DNA of 64,000 nt from Fervidobacterium nodosum Rt17-B1 (GCF_000017545.1 NC_009718.1:186001-250000), one strand, 5' to 3'. Positions 30,173 to 39,482 are shown, counted from the first letter of the stretch. Translations and numbers: made by a program. Notes: generated by a model from the sequence alone, not told the origin.

Positions 30173-30237
30173 GGTAAATGCCCCCTTTCATTTTGTAATA
30201 GTTTTAGTGGTTTAGAAAAAAGATTTTTCCAATATTC

Positions 30238-30246
30238 AGTATAACA
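30238..30246 (-). promoter_or_regulatory. Extended -10 promoter of the lysine operon
   Basis: TGTTATACT on the minus strand, with no good -35 box. It predicts a start near 30231 and a leader of about 59 bases, too short for a cobalamin or lysine riboswitch, and I see none. Confidence 0.5.
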
Positions 30247-30396
30247 CTATTACCACTTTATTTCTAATGTTAACGGTGCAATTAAAAAAATGCATTCAAA
30301 AGCATAGAAGAGATTTAAAGAGCTATAGCCGAGAAAAATTACATTTTCATAGCTTAAAATTACGTCTTTACACATCCAAAAAGTCTTTGGAAAAAT

Positions 30397-30424
30397 TTGA
30401 AATAAGCAAAAAAGAATGTATAAT
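30397..30424 (+). promoter_or_regulatory. Promoter of yfiH
   Basis: TTGAAA (30397-30402) and TATAAT (30419-30424) with a 16-base spacer, about 45 bases before the start codon. The rest of the 298-base gap from 30173 holds the divergent lysine-operon promoter and no gene I can support. Confidence 0.65.
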
Positions 30425-30470
30425 TGTTTTGACTTTTATGATTGCTTTTCTAAAACGCGGAGGTGACCAG

Positions 30471-31271
30471 ATGAAGTTTCATGTTGGGAATTATATTCTA
30501 AAAGAAATTGATGGTACGATAATAGCCCAATCGCCTATGTTTTTGCAGTTCGAAGGCATCGAACACTTATTCACTACACGGATAATAAAGGATGATGAAG
30601 CCAAGAAAGAATTGGGCGAATTGGATATGTCCGTTAAAAATGATGAATTTCCTAAACATTTTGAGTTTTTAACCAAATGTGTCAATATTTCACCTCAAAG
30701 GTGTGTATTTTCTCATCAGGTGCATAGCAAGAACATCAAGGTTGTTACGTCGGAAGATATTGGTGAGCCGTATTGGGAAAGGAAGCTAAGAGAAGTTGAT
30801 GGACTTATCACAAATGAAAGAGGATTGTTTCTTGTAACAACTTATGCGGATTGTATGCCGATATTAGCTTACGATCCAAATAATGAGGTTATAGGTGTTG
30901 CGCATTCCGGATGGAGAGGGACGTTAATTGAAATTGCGAAAGAACTTATTTTGAAAATGAACGAAGAGTTTAATTCTTCTCCGCAAGATATATTCGTTAC
31001 AGTTGGACCTTCCATAGGACCAGATAGTTTTGAAGTGGGCGAAGATGTTGCTGAGAAGTTTTTCTTAAAATTCGGTAGGGAAGTTATAAAAGAATTTGGG
31101 AGCAAAGTTCACGTGGATCTTTGGAAGGCTGTGGAGCTGACACTTAAGTCTGTAGGAGTAGAGCACATCGAGTTCTCCATGATTGATACTTACAAACACA
31201 CAGAGTATTTTTACTCTTATCGAAAGGAAAATACAAAGAAGAGGTTTGCAGCGATAATTGGTTTGAAATAG
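30471..31271 (+). CDS. YfiH-type purine nucleoside phosphorylase / laccase-domain protein
   Basis: A 266-residue member of the YfiH/LACC1 (DUF152) family, copper or zinc enzymes first called polyphenol oxidases and later shown to act on purine nucleosides. Conserved ligands are visible in TTYADCMPI, VAHSGWRGT and VGPSIGPDSFEVGEDV. I start at the ATG at 30471 behind GGAGGTGA; the frame is open further upstream but without family resemblance and across the promoter. Confidence 0.88.
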   Translation: MKFHVGNYILKEIDGTIIAQSPMFLQFEGIEHLFTTRIIKDDEAKKELGELDMSVKNDEFPKHFEFLTKCVNISPQRCVFSHQVHSKNIKVVTSEDIGEPYWERKLREVDGLITNERGLFLVTTYADCMPILAYDPNNEVIGVAHSGWRGTLIEIAKELILKMNEEFNSSPQDIFVTVGPSIGPDSFEVGEDVAEKFFLKFGREVIKEFGSKVHVDLWKAVELTLKSVGVEHIEFSMIDTYKHTEYFYSYRKENTKKRFAAIIGLK

Positions 31272-31308
31272 TTGATTTGAAAATTACATATTTTGAGGGG
31301 GGAGCGTT

Positions 31309-31980
31309 TTGAAAAAAGCGGATATGTTTTCCATACTTTTCTTTATTCTTTTGGCTTTCTTACTCATATACGATAAAACAAGAGCTGCGTACTTAATTTT
31401 TAACGCAGCTCATCCGTATATATTAGGTTTTCTTAAAGTTGGAATACTTGCAACATTCGGCGAGATATTAGCTTTAAGGATAATTAAAGGTCGTTATGTA
31501 ATGCCAGTTGGCTTAATTTACAGGTTTATAGTTTGGGGATTTCTTGGGATAGTTTTTGTTGCCGTTTTTGAATTATTTGGAAGTGGTACCACAGCTTTAC
31601 TTGATAAAAATTTGCTCCCATACTATTCAAACGCAAGAAAATTTTTCCAAGCGTTTTACACAAGTGTACTGATGAATTTAATATTTGCACCAACGTTTAT
31701 GGCGTTTCATCGTATAACAGATGCTTATATTGATTTATCCGAAGGGAAATTATCTAAAATGTTAAAAATTAATTTAGATAAAGCCCTATCGTATATCGAC
31801 TGGAAGACATTTGCCAATTTTGTTGTCTTGAAGACCATTCCGTTTTTCTGGATACCTGCTCATACTGTGACGTTTTTACTTCCATCGTCTTATAGAGTGC
31901 TTGTTGCAGCGTTGTTATCGGTAGCTTTGGGTGTTATACTCTCATTGAAAAAGAAGGCAAAGAGTGTGTCTGCGAGATAA
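31309..31980 (+). CDS. Membrane protein, possibly Mpv17/PMP22-like
   Basis: A 223-residue protein with four to five hydrophobic segments. ILGFLKVGILATFGEILALRI near residue 38 and the C-terminal IDWKTFANFVVLKTIPFFW resemble bacterial Mpv17/PMP22-like proteins, a family of unknown function. TTG start after GGGGGGAG. Similarity is recalled from pattern only, so the family is tentative; that it is an integral membrane protein is clear. Confidence 0.6.
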   Translation: MKKADMFSILFFILLAFLLIYDKTRAAYLIFNAAHPYILGFLKVGILATFGEILALRIIKGRYVMPVGLIYRFIVWGFLGIVFVAVFELFGSGTTALLDKNLLPYYSNARKFFQAFYTSVLMNLIFAPTFMAFHRITDAYIDLSEGKLSKMLKINLDKALSYIDWKTFANFVVLKTIPFFWIPAHTVTFLLPSSYRVLVAALLSVALGVILSLKKKAKSVSAR

Positions 31981-31989
31981 ATTTAAACT

Positions 31990-32940
31990 CTATACGGCTT
32001 TTTCCATAATTATATTGTTTAAAAACTTCACCGTATTTCTCGAGATAAATCTTCTGAAAATATACGAAGATTTGTGTCCAGATAGAACTACGACTTTTTT
32101 AGCGTTTGGTAATAATCTAAAAAGTCCATTTGATGCTTGTGAAGGGATAACTTTGTCAAATACGCCTTGGAACATCAAAACTGGTTGATTAACAAAAACA
32201 GCGTACGATATTGGATCGTAATGGAAGCAAGTGGGCTTAAGTTCGAATATTTGTTCTATTGACTTGAGGACATGTACTTTTTTTCTGCTTTCTTTTCTTA
32301 ATTCAATACACTTTTGTTCATCTTTGCAGCCCCATTCGTTGCTGTACTTTGCGTAACCTTGTCTTACAGGTTCCACGTAAGGAGAGTACCAGTTTATCCA
32401 TCGCCAATCACCGCCGGTAAACGCGAGTACACCGGCGTCAAATCTTTTGTCTAATGCTAAAGTCATAGTGGTTATCATTCCACCGAAACTGAAACCCATA
32501 ACGCTTAAAGGCAGTCTTCGCAAGTGTTTGAAAGATTCATCGCTTTCTAACAAATCCACAGTCCTTCTAACGTCTTTTATAGCTTGATGAAACCTTACTA
32601 TACAATGAGCTGGTGAATGGTGAAAGAATGGTTCGCCACCTTCCCATTCTGGTTTCGCACGTTCCGCATGGTATGGGTGGATTACAAAGAATGTTTCGAT
32701 GCCCTCTTTTGCAAAATGTTCACCAAACCACATTAGATAAGGAATATGACCGTTTCCGATACCATGCAGAAAAATCATCTTCATCCATGGATTCTGTGCA
32801 TGGTATTGATAAACGTAAATTCTCTTTGATTCAGGTATATCTGGTTCGTAAACAGTATCAAATGTCAGAAGTGTATAACCTTCTTTCTCTTCCTTCTTTA
32901 AGTTGAATGGGATAGTTTTATCGTATTCGTATATGTACAT
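31990..32940 (-). CDS. Alpha/beta hydrolase
   Basis: A 316-residue hydrolase with the nucleophile elbow GFSFGGMI, the oxyanion-side FLHGIGNGH, a probable acid in QGVFDKVIP and a catalytic histidine in LSGHKSSYI. It has no signal peptide and is probably a cytoplasmic esterase or peptidase-like enzyme. The same strand continues with PAP2 and the aminotransferase fusion, with close spacing. Confidence 0.82.
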   Translation of the reverse strand: MYIYEYDKTIPFNLKKEEKEGYTLLTFDTVYEPDIPESKRIYVYQYHAQNPWMKMIFLHGIGNGHIPYLMWFGEHFAKEGIETFFVIHPYHAERAKPEWEGGEPFFHHSPAHCIVRFHQAIKDVRRTVDLLESDESFKHLRRLPLSVMGFSFGGMITTMTLALDKRFDAGVLAFTGGDWRWINWYSPYVEPVRQGYAKYSNEWGCKDEQKCIELRKESRKKVHVLKSIEQIFELKPTCFHYDPISYAVFVNQPVLMFQGVFDKVIPSQASNGLFRLLPNAKKVVVLSGHKSSYIFRRFISRNTVKFLNNIIMEKAV

Positions 32941-32948
32941 TTTAAATT

Positions 32949-33605
32949 TTATTCCCCCTTTCTTGCATCGTAAAATTGGCTTCCTATGTTATAACCTATC
33001 GAAGCGCCAAACAACACATCGGAAGCCCAATGATTGTTGGACCAAACTCGTTGCAACGAAAATACGACTGGAATTGCGTACCATATATCTCCGAATCTTT
33101 TGGCAACAGGTGTAAAAATAGCCCAGCTAAGTGCACTGTGTCCCGAAGGGAATGATTGGTAATCACGGTTAAGATTAAATGGTTCAAAAACAAACGCACC
33201 TAAATTATTGTAAGGTCTTGCGCGACCTATGAGAACTTTGATTAAAGCGGTTAACCCGGCACTTACGGCGAAGCTTTCAACAACTGTAAACGCAGTGTAA
33301 TTATCAAATGGATAGATTATTAACGCTGTAGTCAAAGCAAGCAGCGAAAATTCTAGGGTGTCAAAAGTATCCCAAAAGTTTAAAAATGATGATTTAGGAA
33401 CAGATTTGTTTATATGTTCATCGAGCAAAAAAGACAAACCACTTAACATGGTAAGCGGATTGGTTATAAAATCGCTATTGTAAATCAAGTGATTTAAGTC
33501 GTATTGAGTTTCATCAATAAGATTAAAATCGGTAAAATCGGCAAAAATCGATACAAATGTCAATAAAAATAATATTACGATGGTTTTTGATGTCTCAATT
33601 TTCAT
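32949..33605 (-). CDS. PAP2 family membrane phosphatase
   Basis: A 218-residue protein with an N-terminal signal/anchor (TIVILFLLTFVSIFADF) and the three PAP2 motifs: KVLIGRARP, PSGHSALSW and SNNHWASDVLFG. Members dephosphorylate lipid phosphates such as undecaprenyl pyrophosphate or phosphatidic acid on the outer face of the membrane. The start overlaps the stop of the upstream gene by 4 bases. Confidence 0.88.
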   Translation of the reverse strand: MKIETSKTIVILFLLTFVSIFADFTDFNLIDETQYDLNHLIYNSDFITNPLTMLSGLSFLLDEHINKSVPKSSFLNFWDTFDTLEFSLLALTTALIIYPFDNYTAFTVVESFAVSAGLTALIKVLIGRARPYNNLGAFVFEPFNLNRDYQSFPSGHSALSWAIFTPVAKRFGDIWYAIPVVFSLQRVWSNNHWASDVLFGASIGYNIGSQFYDARKGE

Positions 33606-35167
33606 ACTCTTTTCTCCATTCTTACATGTGGTATACCGGCTTCGTAAAATTCTTCCCCAACTTGTTTATATCCCAGTTTTTCATAAAAGTCTTTAACCTG
33701 TTTTTGAGCGTTTAGGACGATCTTTTTATTTTCCAAACTTGTTAGAAACATTTCAATGTGCTCCATTATCATCTTTCCATATCCGTACCCACGATAATTC
33801 AAAAGTACAGCAACACGTTCTATTTTCCAGTAATCTCCTATATCTCTTGCCCTCGCTACCGCAACGGGTTTTGAGAAGTGCTTTAAAATAAAGTGAATGG
33901 CTTCTTCATCTTTTCCATCTATTTCAAGCTCTTTATCTATGTTTTGTTCATTTACGAATACTTCTTCTCTTATATTACGACATATCTCAAACCTTTCATC
34001 TGGTAATCTAAATGCCTCAAATTCTAAGGCGTTGTCATACGCTTTTTTCATTCTTTCAAGTCCATCATTTAACAGGCTCCTAGGACATGCAAAATTGAGC
34101 CTGACACAATTTTTATCACCAAACTCTGCACCATCGTTTAAATAAACGCGTGCATTTTTTAAAAAGAATTCGTATGGATTTTCCAAGTTAGCTTTTGAAC
34201 AATCGATCCACATAAGGTAAGTACCTTCCGGAAGTGACGGTTCAAGAAGTGGTAAATTCCTTTTAATGTATTTATAAGCGTAATCTCTGTTGTTTTTTAA
34301 ATACTCAACTAACTCATCTACCCATTCAGGTGAATTGTAAGCAGATTTCAATGCCTCTAAAGAAAAAATGTTTCCAATTAAAAGCTCAAGGTTTTCGATG
34401 TAATTTTTATAAGCCTGCCTTAAAGCTTTATCTGGAATGATACCGTACGCATTTGGCAATCCGGCTATATTAAACGTTTTCCCTGGTGAATTCAGTACGA
34501 TAACATTATCTTTCGCTATTTTTAAAAAACTTGTGAATTTGGAGGGACTATAGACGATATCGCCGTGGATTTCATCAGACACGATTACAAGATTATATCT
34601 CCTTGCTATTTCGTATAACTTTGTGAGTTCTTCGATACTCCATACTCTTCCAACCGGATTATGTGGGTTTGAGAGGATTAACATTTTCGTTCTATTATCT
34701 ACTGATTTTTCGAGATTTTCATAATCTATTAGCCATTTTCCATCTTTTTTGATAAGTTTATTTTCAACTATTTTTCTTCCGTTGTTTTCAACTACTCTGA
34801 AAAAAGGTGGATAAACTGGTGTTTGTATGATGACTTTGTCTCCGGGCTGTGTGAATATATTTATTACGAACGATATCATAGGGACAACCCCTGGACCATT
34901 AACAATCCACTCTTTTTCAATTTCAACCTCGTACCTTGACTTGTACCAGTTAGTGATTGCTTCGTAATATTCTTCCGAGCGGTAGGTATAACCAAAGATA
35001 CCGTGATTTGCCCTATCGATAAGTGCTTTTATAATCTTCTCCGAAGTTTTAAAATCCATATCTGCAACCCACATAGGGAGTATATCATCACCGTGTATAT
35101 TTAAAATCATATCCCACTTAAAACTATCTGTTCCCCTGCGATTAACAATTTCATCGAATGAAGACAA
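33602..35167 (-). CDS. Fusion of a MalY/PatB-type aminotransferase (C-S lyase) with a GNAT acetyltransferase
   Basis: A single 521-residue frame with two enzymes. Residues 1 to about 385 form a fold type I PLP enzyme of the PatB/MalY class: PMWVADMDF, NPHNPVGRVW, VSDEIHGDI and the PLP lysine in NSPGKTFNIAG. From about 392 a GNAT domain follows (REEVFVNEQNIDKELEIDGKDEEAIHF is split over its first strands; acetyl-CoA loop RGYGYGKMI). TTG start 6 bases after GGGGGTG. PatB/MalY enzymes cleave cystathionine or cysteine conjugates; an attached acetyltransferase might acetylate a substrate or product. Confidence 0.87.
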   Translation of the reverse strand: MSSFDEIVNRRGTDSFKWDMILNIHGDDILPMWVADMDFKTSEKIIKALIDRANHGIFGYTYRSEEYYEAITNWYKSRYEVEIEKEWIVNGPGVVPMISFVINIFTQPGDKVIIQTPVYPPFFRVVENNGRKIVENKLIKKDGKWLIDYENLEKSVDNRTKMLILSNPHNPVGRVWSIEELTKLYEIARRYNLVIVSDEIHGDIVYSPSKFTSFLKIAKDNVIVLNSPGKTFNIAGLPNAYGIIPDKALRQAYKNYIENLELLIGNIFSLEALKSAYNSPEWVDELVEYLKNNRDYAYKYIKRNLPLLEPSLPEGTYLMWIDCSKANLENPYEFFLKNARVYLNDGAEFGDKNCVRLNFACPRSLLNDGLERMKKAYDNALEFEAFRLPDERFEICRNIREEVFVNEQNIDKELEIDGKDEEAIHFILKHFSKPVAVARARDIGDYWKIERVAVLLNYRGYGYGKMIMEHIEMFLTSLENKKIVLNAQKQVKDFYEKLGYKQVGEEFYEAGIPHVRMEKRV

Positions 35168-35293
35168 AATGAACACCCCCAATAGGAAATTATTAAGAAA
35201 TTAAACTCTAAATAATATTATAACACCTTTTAAATTATCATGTGTTATAATTAAATAAACAAGTTTACGTAGTATCTGAGGTAGGTGAAGTTT

Positions 35294-36574
35294 ATGAAAA
35301 TTCCAAATTTTACCTTTTGGTTTATAATAATTGTCTTTGTGATAGGTGGCTTAGCCATATACGTTTACGAACATTTTAGATACTCACCTTTTTCACTCCA
35401 AGTTGATTTTGAGGTCGCGAAAGGGTATATTTACGATAAACATGTGGAATGTTACAACCCAAATTTCAGAAACAAATTTAGAACACGAAATGTACAATTT
35501 AACTCACGTATGACACCCTATCAGTTTGCTATGAATGTAGCACCTGTTTTATCGGAATTAAATGACGGTACGACGCGTATAGAAATACCGATTAGGCGTG
35601 TTGATAAAATTCTGCCTTTAAAATTTAAATACATTGATAATGAGGTATTTGTTTACGAGACAAATTGTGAAATTCCAGAAGGTTCGAAAATAATCTCGAT
35701 AAACGGTGAACCTATTGATACAATTCTTGAAAGGTATACCAGACTTTACCCAAACCTTAGCGAATTTGAGGCAAAATACGCATTTGTGGAAAAGTTATTG
35801 ACATATTATTTAAAGATAATCGATGCCAATTCTATTCAAATTGTTTATAAATCTCCACAATCGTCCGTTCAAAAAACGACTTATTTAAAAGGAATTGAAA
35901 AGTTCCAAGAAAAAAGAAACATAATTGATTTGATAAAATTAGACGAATCGTTAGTTGTTAAAATCAATTCATTTAAAATTTCATCAAAAGAAGATATGCA
36001 ATACGTAGCGCAAAAAATGGAAGAAATTGCTGGTGAATCATCTGATTCTTCTATTACTATTTTTGATTTACGTTACGCTTCAGACGGTGATGAAACAATT
36101 CCATTGGCAATTATCTCAATGCTCATTTCTCAGCCAGAAAAACTCTATCAGGAGCTCTATGTTAGATACAAAGACCATCTTGTCAAAAAAGACCAAATCC
36201 CCATACAACCCGATGAGAACCAATTACTTGGAAAAGTTTATTTCTTGGTTGATAAGACTTGCTTTTATACTCCTCACAAGGTTCTATTAAGCTTTTTTGC
36301 AAAAAGTGGAGAAAAAAATAATAACGTTACTATAATTTCATCGGATAATGAATACAATTTCTCAAATGTATTTTACGTCGATGAAATCGCAAAAATTCTC
36401 CCAAACACGAAAGCATACTTAATAATTCCGACTGGCAAAGTCTTGGTTAACGGTATTCCAGATATTCAGGTTAATGAGTATTTAAAACTAAACTGTGAAG
36501 AATTAATTAATCTGGATTCGTACAAAACTTACTTAGAAAAGATAGCAAAGATAATAAAAAACATAGGAAGGTGA
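35294..36574 (+). CDS. Membrane-anchored S41-peptidase-like protein, probably without catalytic serine
   Basis: A 426-residue protein with an N-terminal anchor (FWFIIIVFVIGGLAIYVYEH) and an extracytoplasmic part similar to C-terminal processing peptidases: a PDZ-like segment around 130-150 (GSKIISINGEPIDTILERY), TIFDLRYASDGDE where S41 enzymes have DLRgNgGG, and GKVYFLVDKTCFYTPHKVLLSF where the Ser of S-S-A-E is expected. No serine sits there. Start at the ATG at 35294 after GAGGTAGGTGA. The next gene, a PAS-SpoIIE phosphatase, follows after 4 bases. Confidence 0.68.
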   Translation: MKIPNFTFWFIIIVFVIGGLAIYVYEHFRYSPFSLQVDFEVAKGYIYDKHVECYNPNFRNKFRTRNVQFNSRMTPYQFAMNVAPVLSELNDGTTRIEIPIRRVDKILPLKFKYIDNEVFVYETNCEIPEGSKIISINGEPIDTILERYTRLYPNLSEFEAKYAFVEKLLTYYLKIIDANSIQIVYKSPQSSVQKTTYLKGIEKFQEKRNIIDLIKLDESLVVKINSFKISSKEDMQYVAQKMEEIAGESSDSSITIFDLRYASDGDETIPLAIISMLISQPEKLYQELYVRYKDHLVKKDQIPIQPDENQLLGKVYFLVDKTCFYTPHKVLLSFFAKSGEKNNNVTIISSDNEYNFSNVFYVDEIAKILPNTKAYLIIPTGKVLVNGIPDIQVNEYLKLNCEELINLDSYKTYLEKIAKIIKNIGR

Positions 36575-36578
36575 ATAT

Positions 36579-37637
36579 ATGTATAAACTTTTAAGTTACT
36601 TAGAAAAAGAGAATGTCATTAATTTCCTTATGGATTTAGATATACCTGCTTACATTGTTTCTAAAGATAGGGTAATTGTATTTTGGAACAAAGCAGCTCA
36701 GAAATTAACAGGTTATTCACCAGAAGATGTTATTGGTAAACCATGTGCTAAACAAGTACTAAATCACGTTGATAGGACAGGAATACCGGTTTGTTCAACG
36801 GAACTATGTCCGCTTTACCAAGCGATAAAGAACGGTATTCCAGTTCAAGTACCGTTTGCTGTGTACGGTTTAACGAAAAGTGGTAAGCGAAGGCCGCTGT
36901 CTATTTTTGGCATTCCAATTAAACCAAATGGTGAAGTGATAGGAGCTATAGAACTATTTTCCGATGCAGAAAATATGCATAGCGATATGTCTCTTGCGAT
37001 AAAAATTCAGCAGGCATTTGTACCACAGGACACGGATAACGTTAAGTTTTTTTACAGACCATCCGTTGGGCTTGGTGGAGATATGATTTACTATAACCCT
37101 CCATGGGTTGGTATAATAGATATCAGTGGTCACGGTGTTGCGGCTGCTCTTGTTAGTATGTTGCTACGAACAATTTTTGACATCGTACTTTCCTTTGATC
37201 CACCATTGCATGGGGTACCATTTTTGATTGAGAATGAATTGAAAAAATATCAACTTGAAGATATATACTTTACAGCGATATTGGGGAAACTTGAAAATGA
37301 TGTATTTAAGTTCCTTGATATTGCTCACCCTTCACCGGTGAATATCTCAAAAAAAGAAATATTGAATACAATTAACATTCCACCTATTGGGTTTGGTTTT
37401 TCTGAAGATTATACTGAAGAGGTTGTAAACGTTTTCAACTTATCTGATGGAAAGTTGCTACTGTACACCGATGGGATAACCGAAGAAAAAACAAAAAATG
37501 GCATGCTCACAACTGAGGGGTTAGTTAATTTAGTAAGTCCTGACGATAATTTAGAGATGATATACCTTAAAGTACTAAAAGAAAGAATGTCCTCCTTACA
37601 GGAGGACGATGTGACGATGATTCTCTTACAAAAATAA
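36579..37637 (+). CDS. PAS domain-SpoIIE (PP2C-type) serine phosphatase
   Basis: A 352-residue signalling protein: an N-terminal PAS domain (DIPAYIVSKDRVIVFWNKAA, GYSPEDVIGKPC) that carries several cysteines (CAKQVL...VCSTELCPL), then a SpoIIE/RsbU-type phosphatase with GGDMIYY, DISGHGVAAAL and LYTDGITEEK. Such proteins dephosphorylate anti-sigma-factor antagonists. The cysteine-rich PAS could sense redox state or bind a metal or haem (inference). No anti-sigma partner is adjacent. Confidence 0.88.
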   Translation: MYKLLSYLEKENVINFLMDLDIPAYIVSKDRVIVFWNKAAQKLTGYSPEDVIGKPCAKQVLNHVDRTGIPVCSTELCPLYQAIKNGIPVQVPFAVYGLTKSGKRRPLSIFGIPIKPNGEVIGAIELFSDAENMHSDMSLAIKIQQAFVPQDTDNVKFFYRPSVGLGGDMIYYNPPWVGIIDISGHGVAAALVSMLLRTIFDIVLSFDPPLHGVPFLIENELKKYQLEDIYFTAILGKLENDVFKFLDIAHPSPVNISKKEILNTINIPPIGFGFSEDYTEEVVNVFNLSDGKLLLYTDGITEEKTKNGMLTTEGLVNLVSPDDNLEMIYLKVLKERMSSLQEDDVTMILLQK

Positions 37638-37641
37638 CTTT

Positions 37642-39210
37642 TTATTCCCATTCGATTGTTGCAGGTGGTTTCGATGTGATATCGTAAACCACTCTGTTTA
37701 CTCCTTTTACTTCGTTGACAATTCTTTTCGCCACATGGTTTAGAAAATCGTGTGGCAATTTTGCCCAATCTGCTGTCATACCATCTTCACTTGTTACCGC
37801 TCTGAGTGCGATAACATTTTCATATGTTCTGTAATCTCCCATAACTCCAACGCTTTTAATCGGTAATAATACGGCAAATGCTTGCCAGACTTTGTCGTAA
37901 AGGTCCCATTTTTTAAGTTCTTCTATGAATATGAAATCAGCCTCTTGCAATGTTTTTACAGCTTCTCTTGTTACAGATCCGATGATTCTCACAGCTAATC
38001 CTGGACCTGGAAATGGATGACGTTTCAAAATACTTGACGGTAAGCCAATTTCTTGACCTAACATTCTTACTTCATCTTTGAAGAGATATCTCAGTGGTTC
38101 GATAATTTCGAATGGTAATTTCTCTGGTAACCCACCAACGTTGTGATGCGTCTTTATCTTCGCACCGGCTTTTCTTTCGGCAACTTTACTTTCGATAATA
38201 TCCGGATAGAGTGTTCCTTGAGCTAAGTATTTGATATCACCATACTTTTCTTTTAATTTCATTGCTTCTTCATAAAAAACATCTATGAACGTGTGACCAA
38301 TTCTCTTTCTTTTTTCTTCCGGGTCTTCCACACCATCTAACACCTCCAAGAATTTCTCGGAGGCATCAACATAGTGTATATGTATGCCTATTTCTTCGAA
38401 TTGTTTAACTACTTCGATACATTCATTTTTTCTTAGCAATCCCGTGTCAACGAATATCGGTATGAATTTGTCTGGTACCGCTTTGTGAAGCAACATGGCT
38501 ACAACCGAAGAATCCACACCACCGGATAGCCCAAGTATAACTCTTCCGTCTATTTTTCTTCTCAAATCTTCTATTATCTGCTCAGCAAGGTTTGATATCT
38601 TCCAATTTGGATTGAGTTTGGCTACTTTCTTTAGAAAATTTTCAAGAATCTGTTTACCAAATTGAGTGTGGGCAACTTCAGGATGAAATTGTACCCCATA
38701 AAATCTATCGTCAATACTTCTAACAGCTGCATAAGGTGAATTTTCACTTCTAGCTATAACTTCGAAGTTTTCAGGTAAAACTTCCACTCTATCTGAGTGA
38801 CTCATCCAAACTGTGAAAGAATTCGGTAAATTTTGGAAGATTCCAACATGTTTAATTACATTTAACGTTGCTGGCCCAAACTCTCTATGAGTTGATTTTT
38901 CTACTTTCCCACCAAGTTGGTGAACGATTGCCTGTAATCCGTAACAGATACCGAGCACTGGAAGATTGGAATCGAAAACATACTGAGGTATTTTTGGTGC
39001 ATTTTCATCGTAAACGCTGGAAGGTCCACCGGATAGAATAAATGCGACAGGTGACAGTTTTTCAACATTTTCCCAAGGCTCATCGTAAGGCAACAGTTCG
39101 CAATAAAAACCCAACTCCCTTACTCTTCGAAGGATAAGTTGAGTGTACTGGGATCCAAAATCAAGCACAACGACTGTTTCTTTTTTTTGGTTTCTCTTTT
39201 CCTCTAACAT
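37642..39210 (-). CDS. guaA: GMP synthase (glutamine-hydrolysing)
   Basis: Aminates XMP to GMP. Class I amidotransferase domain first ([13 protein letters not shown], nucleophile in GICYGLQ, His/Glu in QFHPEVAH), then the ATP-pyrophosphatase P-loop [10 protein letters not shown] and the C-terminal dimerisation domain ending [13 protein letters not shown]. Start at the ATG at 39210 after GGGGGG (522 residues); the longer frame upstream runs over the promoter. Confidence 0.96.
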   Translation of the reverse strand: MLEEKRNQKKETVVVLDFGSQYTQLILRRVRELGFYCELLPYDEPWENVEKLSPVAFILSGGPSSVYDENAPKIPQYVFDSNLPVLGICYGLQAIVHQLGGKVEKSTHREFGPATLNVIKHVGIFQNLPNSFTVWMSHSDRVEVLPENFEVIARSENSPYAAVRSIDDRFYGVQFHPEVAHTQFGKQILENFLKKVAKLNPNWKISNLAEQIIEDLRRKIDGRVILGLSGGVDSSVVAMLLHKAVPDKFIPIFVDTGLLRKNECIEVVKQFEEIGIHIHYVDASEKFLEVLDGVEDPEEKRKRIGHTFIDVFYEEAMKLKEKYGDIKYLAQGTLYPDIIESKVAERKAGAKIKTHHNVGGLPEKLPFEIIEPLRYLFKDEVRMLGQEIGLPSSILKRHPFPGPGLAVRIIGSVTREAVKTLQEADFIFIEELKKWDLYDKVWQAFAVLLPIKSVGVMGDYRTYENVIALRAVTSEDGMTADWAKLPHDFLNHVAKRIVNEVKGVNRVVYDITSKPPATIEWE

Positions 39211-39251
39211 ACTTTTCCCCCCACGACAAAATATTCGGTGTATTTGGTGTT

Positions 39252-39300
39252 TTGTATTTTGAGATACAATACTTTTACCACACACCTCTTTAATTTTCAA
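39252..39300 (-). promoter_or_regulatory. Promoter and dyad upstream of guaA
   Basis: On the minus strand TTGAAA (39300-39295) and TAAAAG (39277-39272) are 17 bases apart, with TGG before the -10. A dyad TTGTAT-N6-ATACAA (39252-39269) covers the expected start site and could be an operator. No purine regulator gene is in the window. Confidence 0.5.
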
Positions 39301-39350
39301 CTTAAGTCTTCGTTAAATCTTTGAAATTATTTTTAATTTATTCCCGTTTA

Positions 39351-39482
39351 TCATGGATAGCCTTTCAGTCTTATTGACAATAAAAACTGCAATTTCGTTA
39401 AAATCATCACTATGACAATGAGAATGATGAGCACAGCGACAAGTACACTTCCCTTACGTCCCCACCTACGCCCCTTATTCAT
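39351..39482 (-). CDS. 43-residue membrane peptide, pilin-helix-like
   Basis: A short frame with a good ribosome binding site (GGGGG, 7 bases before the ATG), 37 bases after the amylase stop. The peptide begins with a basic stretch (NKGRRWGRKG) followed by one hydrophobic helix (SVLVAVLIILIVIVMILTKL) and a short basic end. It looks like the N-terminus of a pseudopilin-type protein without its globular domain, or a single-span membrane peptide. Function unknown. Confidence 0.55.
   Translation of the reverse strand: MNKGRRWGRKGSVLVAVLIILIVIVMILTKLQFLLSIRLKGYP

Noticed and set aside
30206-30257. Inverted repeat AGTGGT / ACCACT around the lysine-operon promoter
   Set aside because: Only six bases per arm, 40 bases apart, in AT-rich DNA; expected by chance too often to call an operator.
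30267-30470. 68-residue N-terminal extension of the YfiH protein
   Set aside because: It runs across a good promoter and the GGAGGTGA ribosome binding site of the ATG at 30471.
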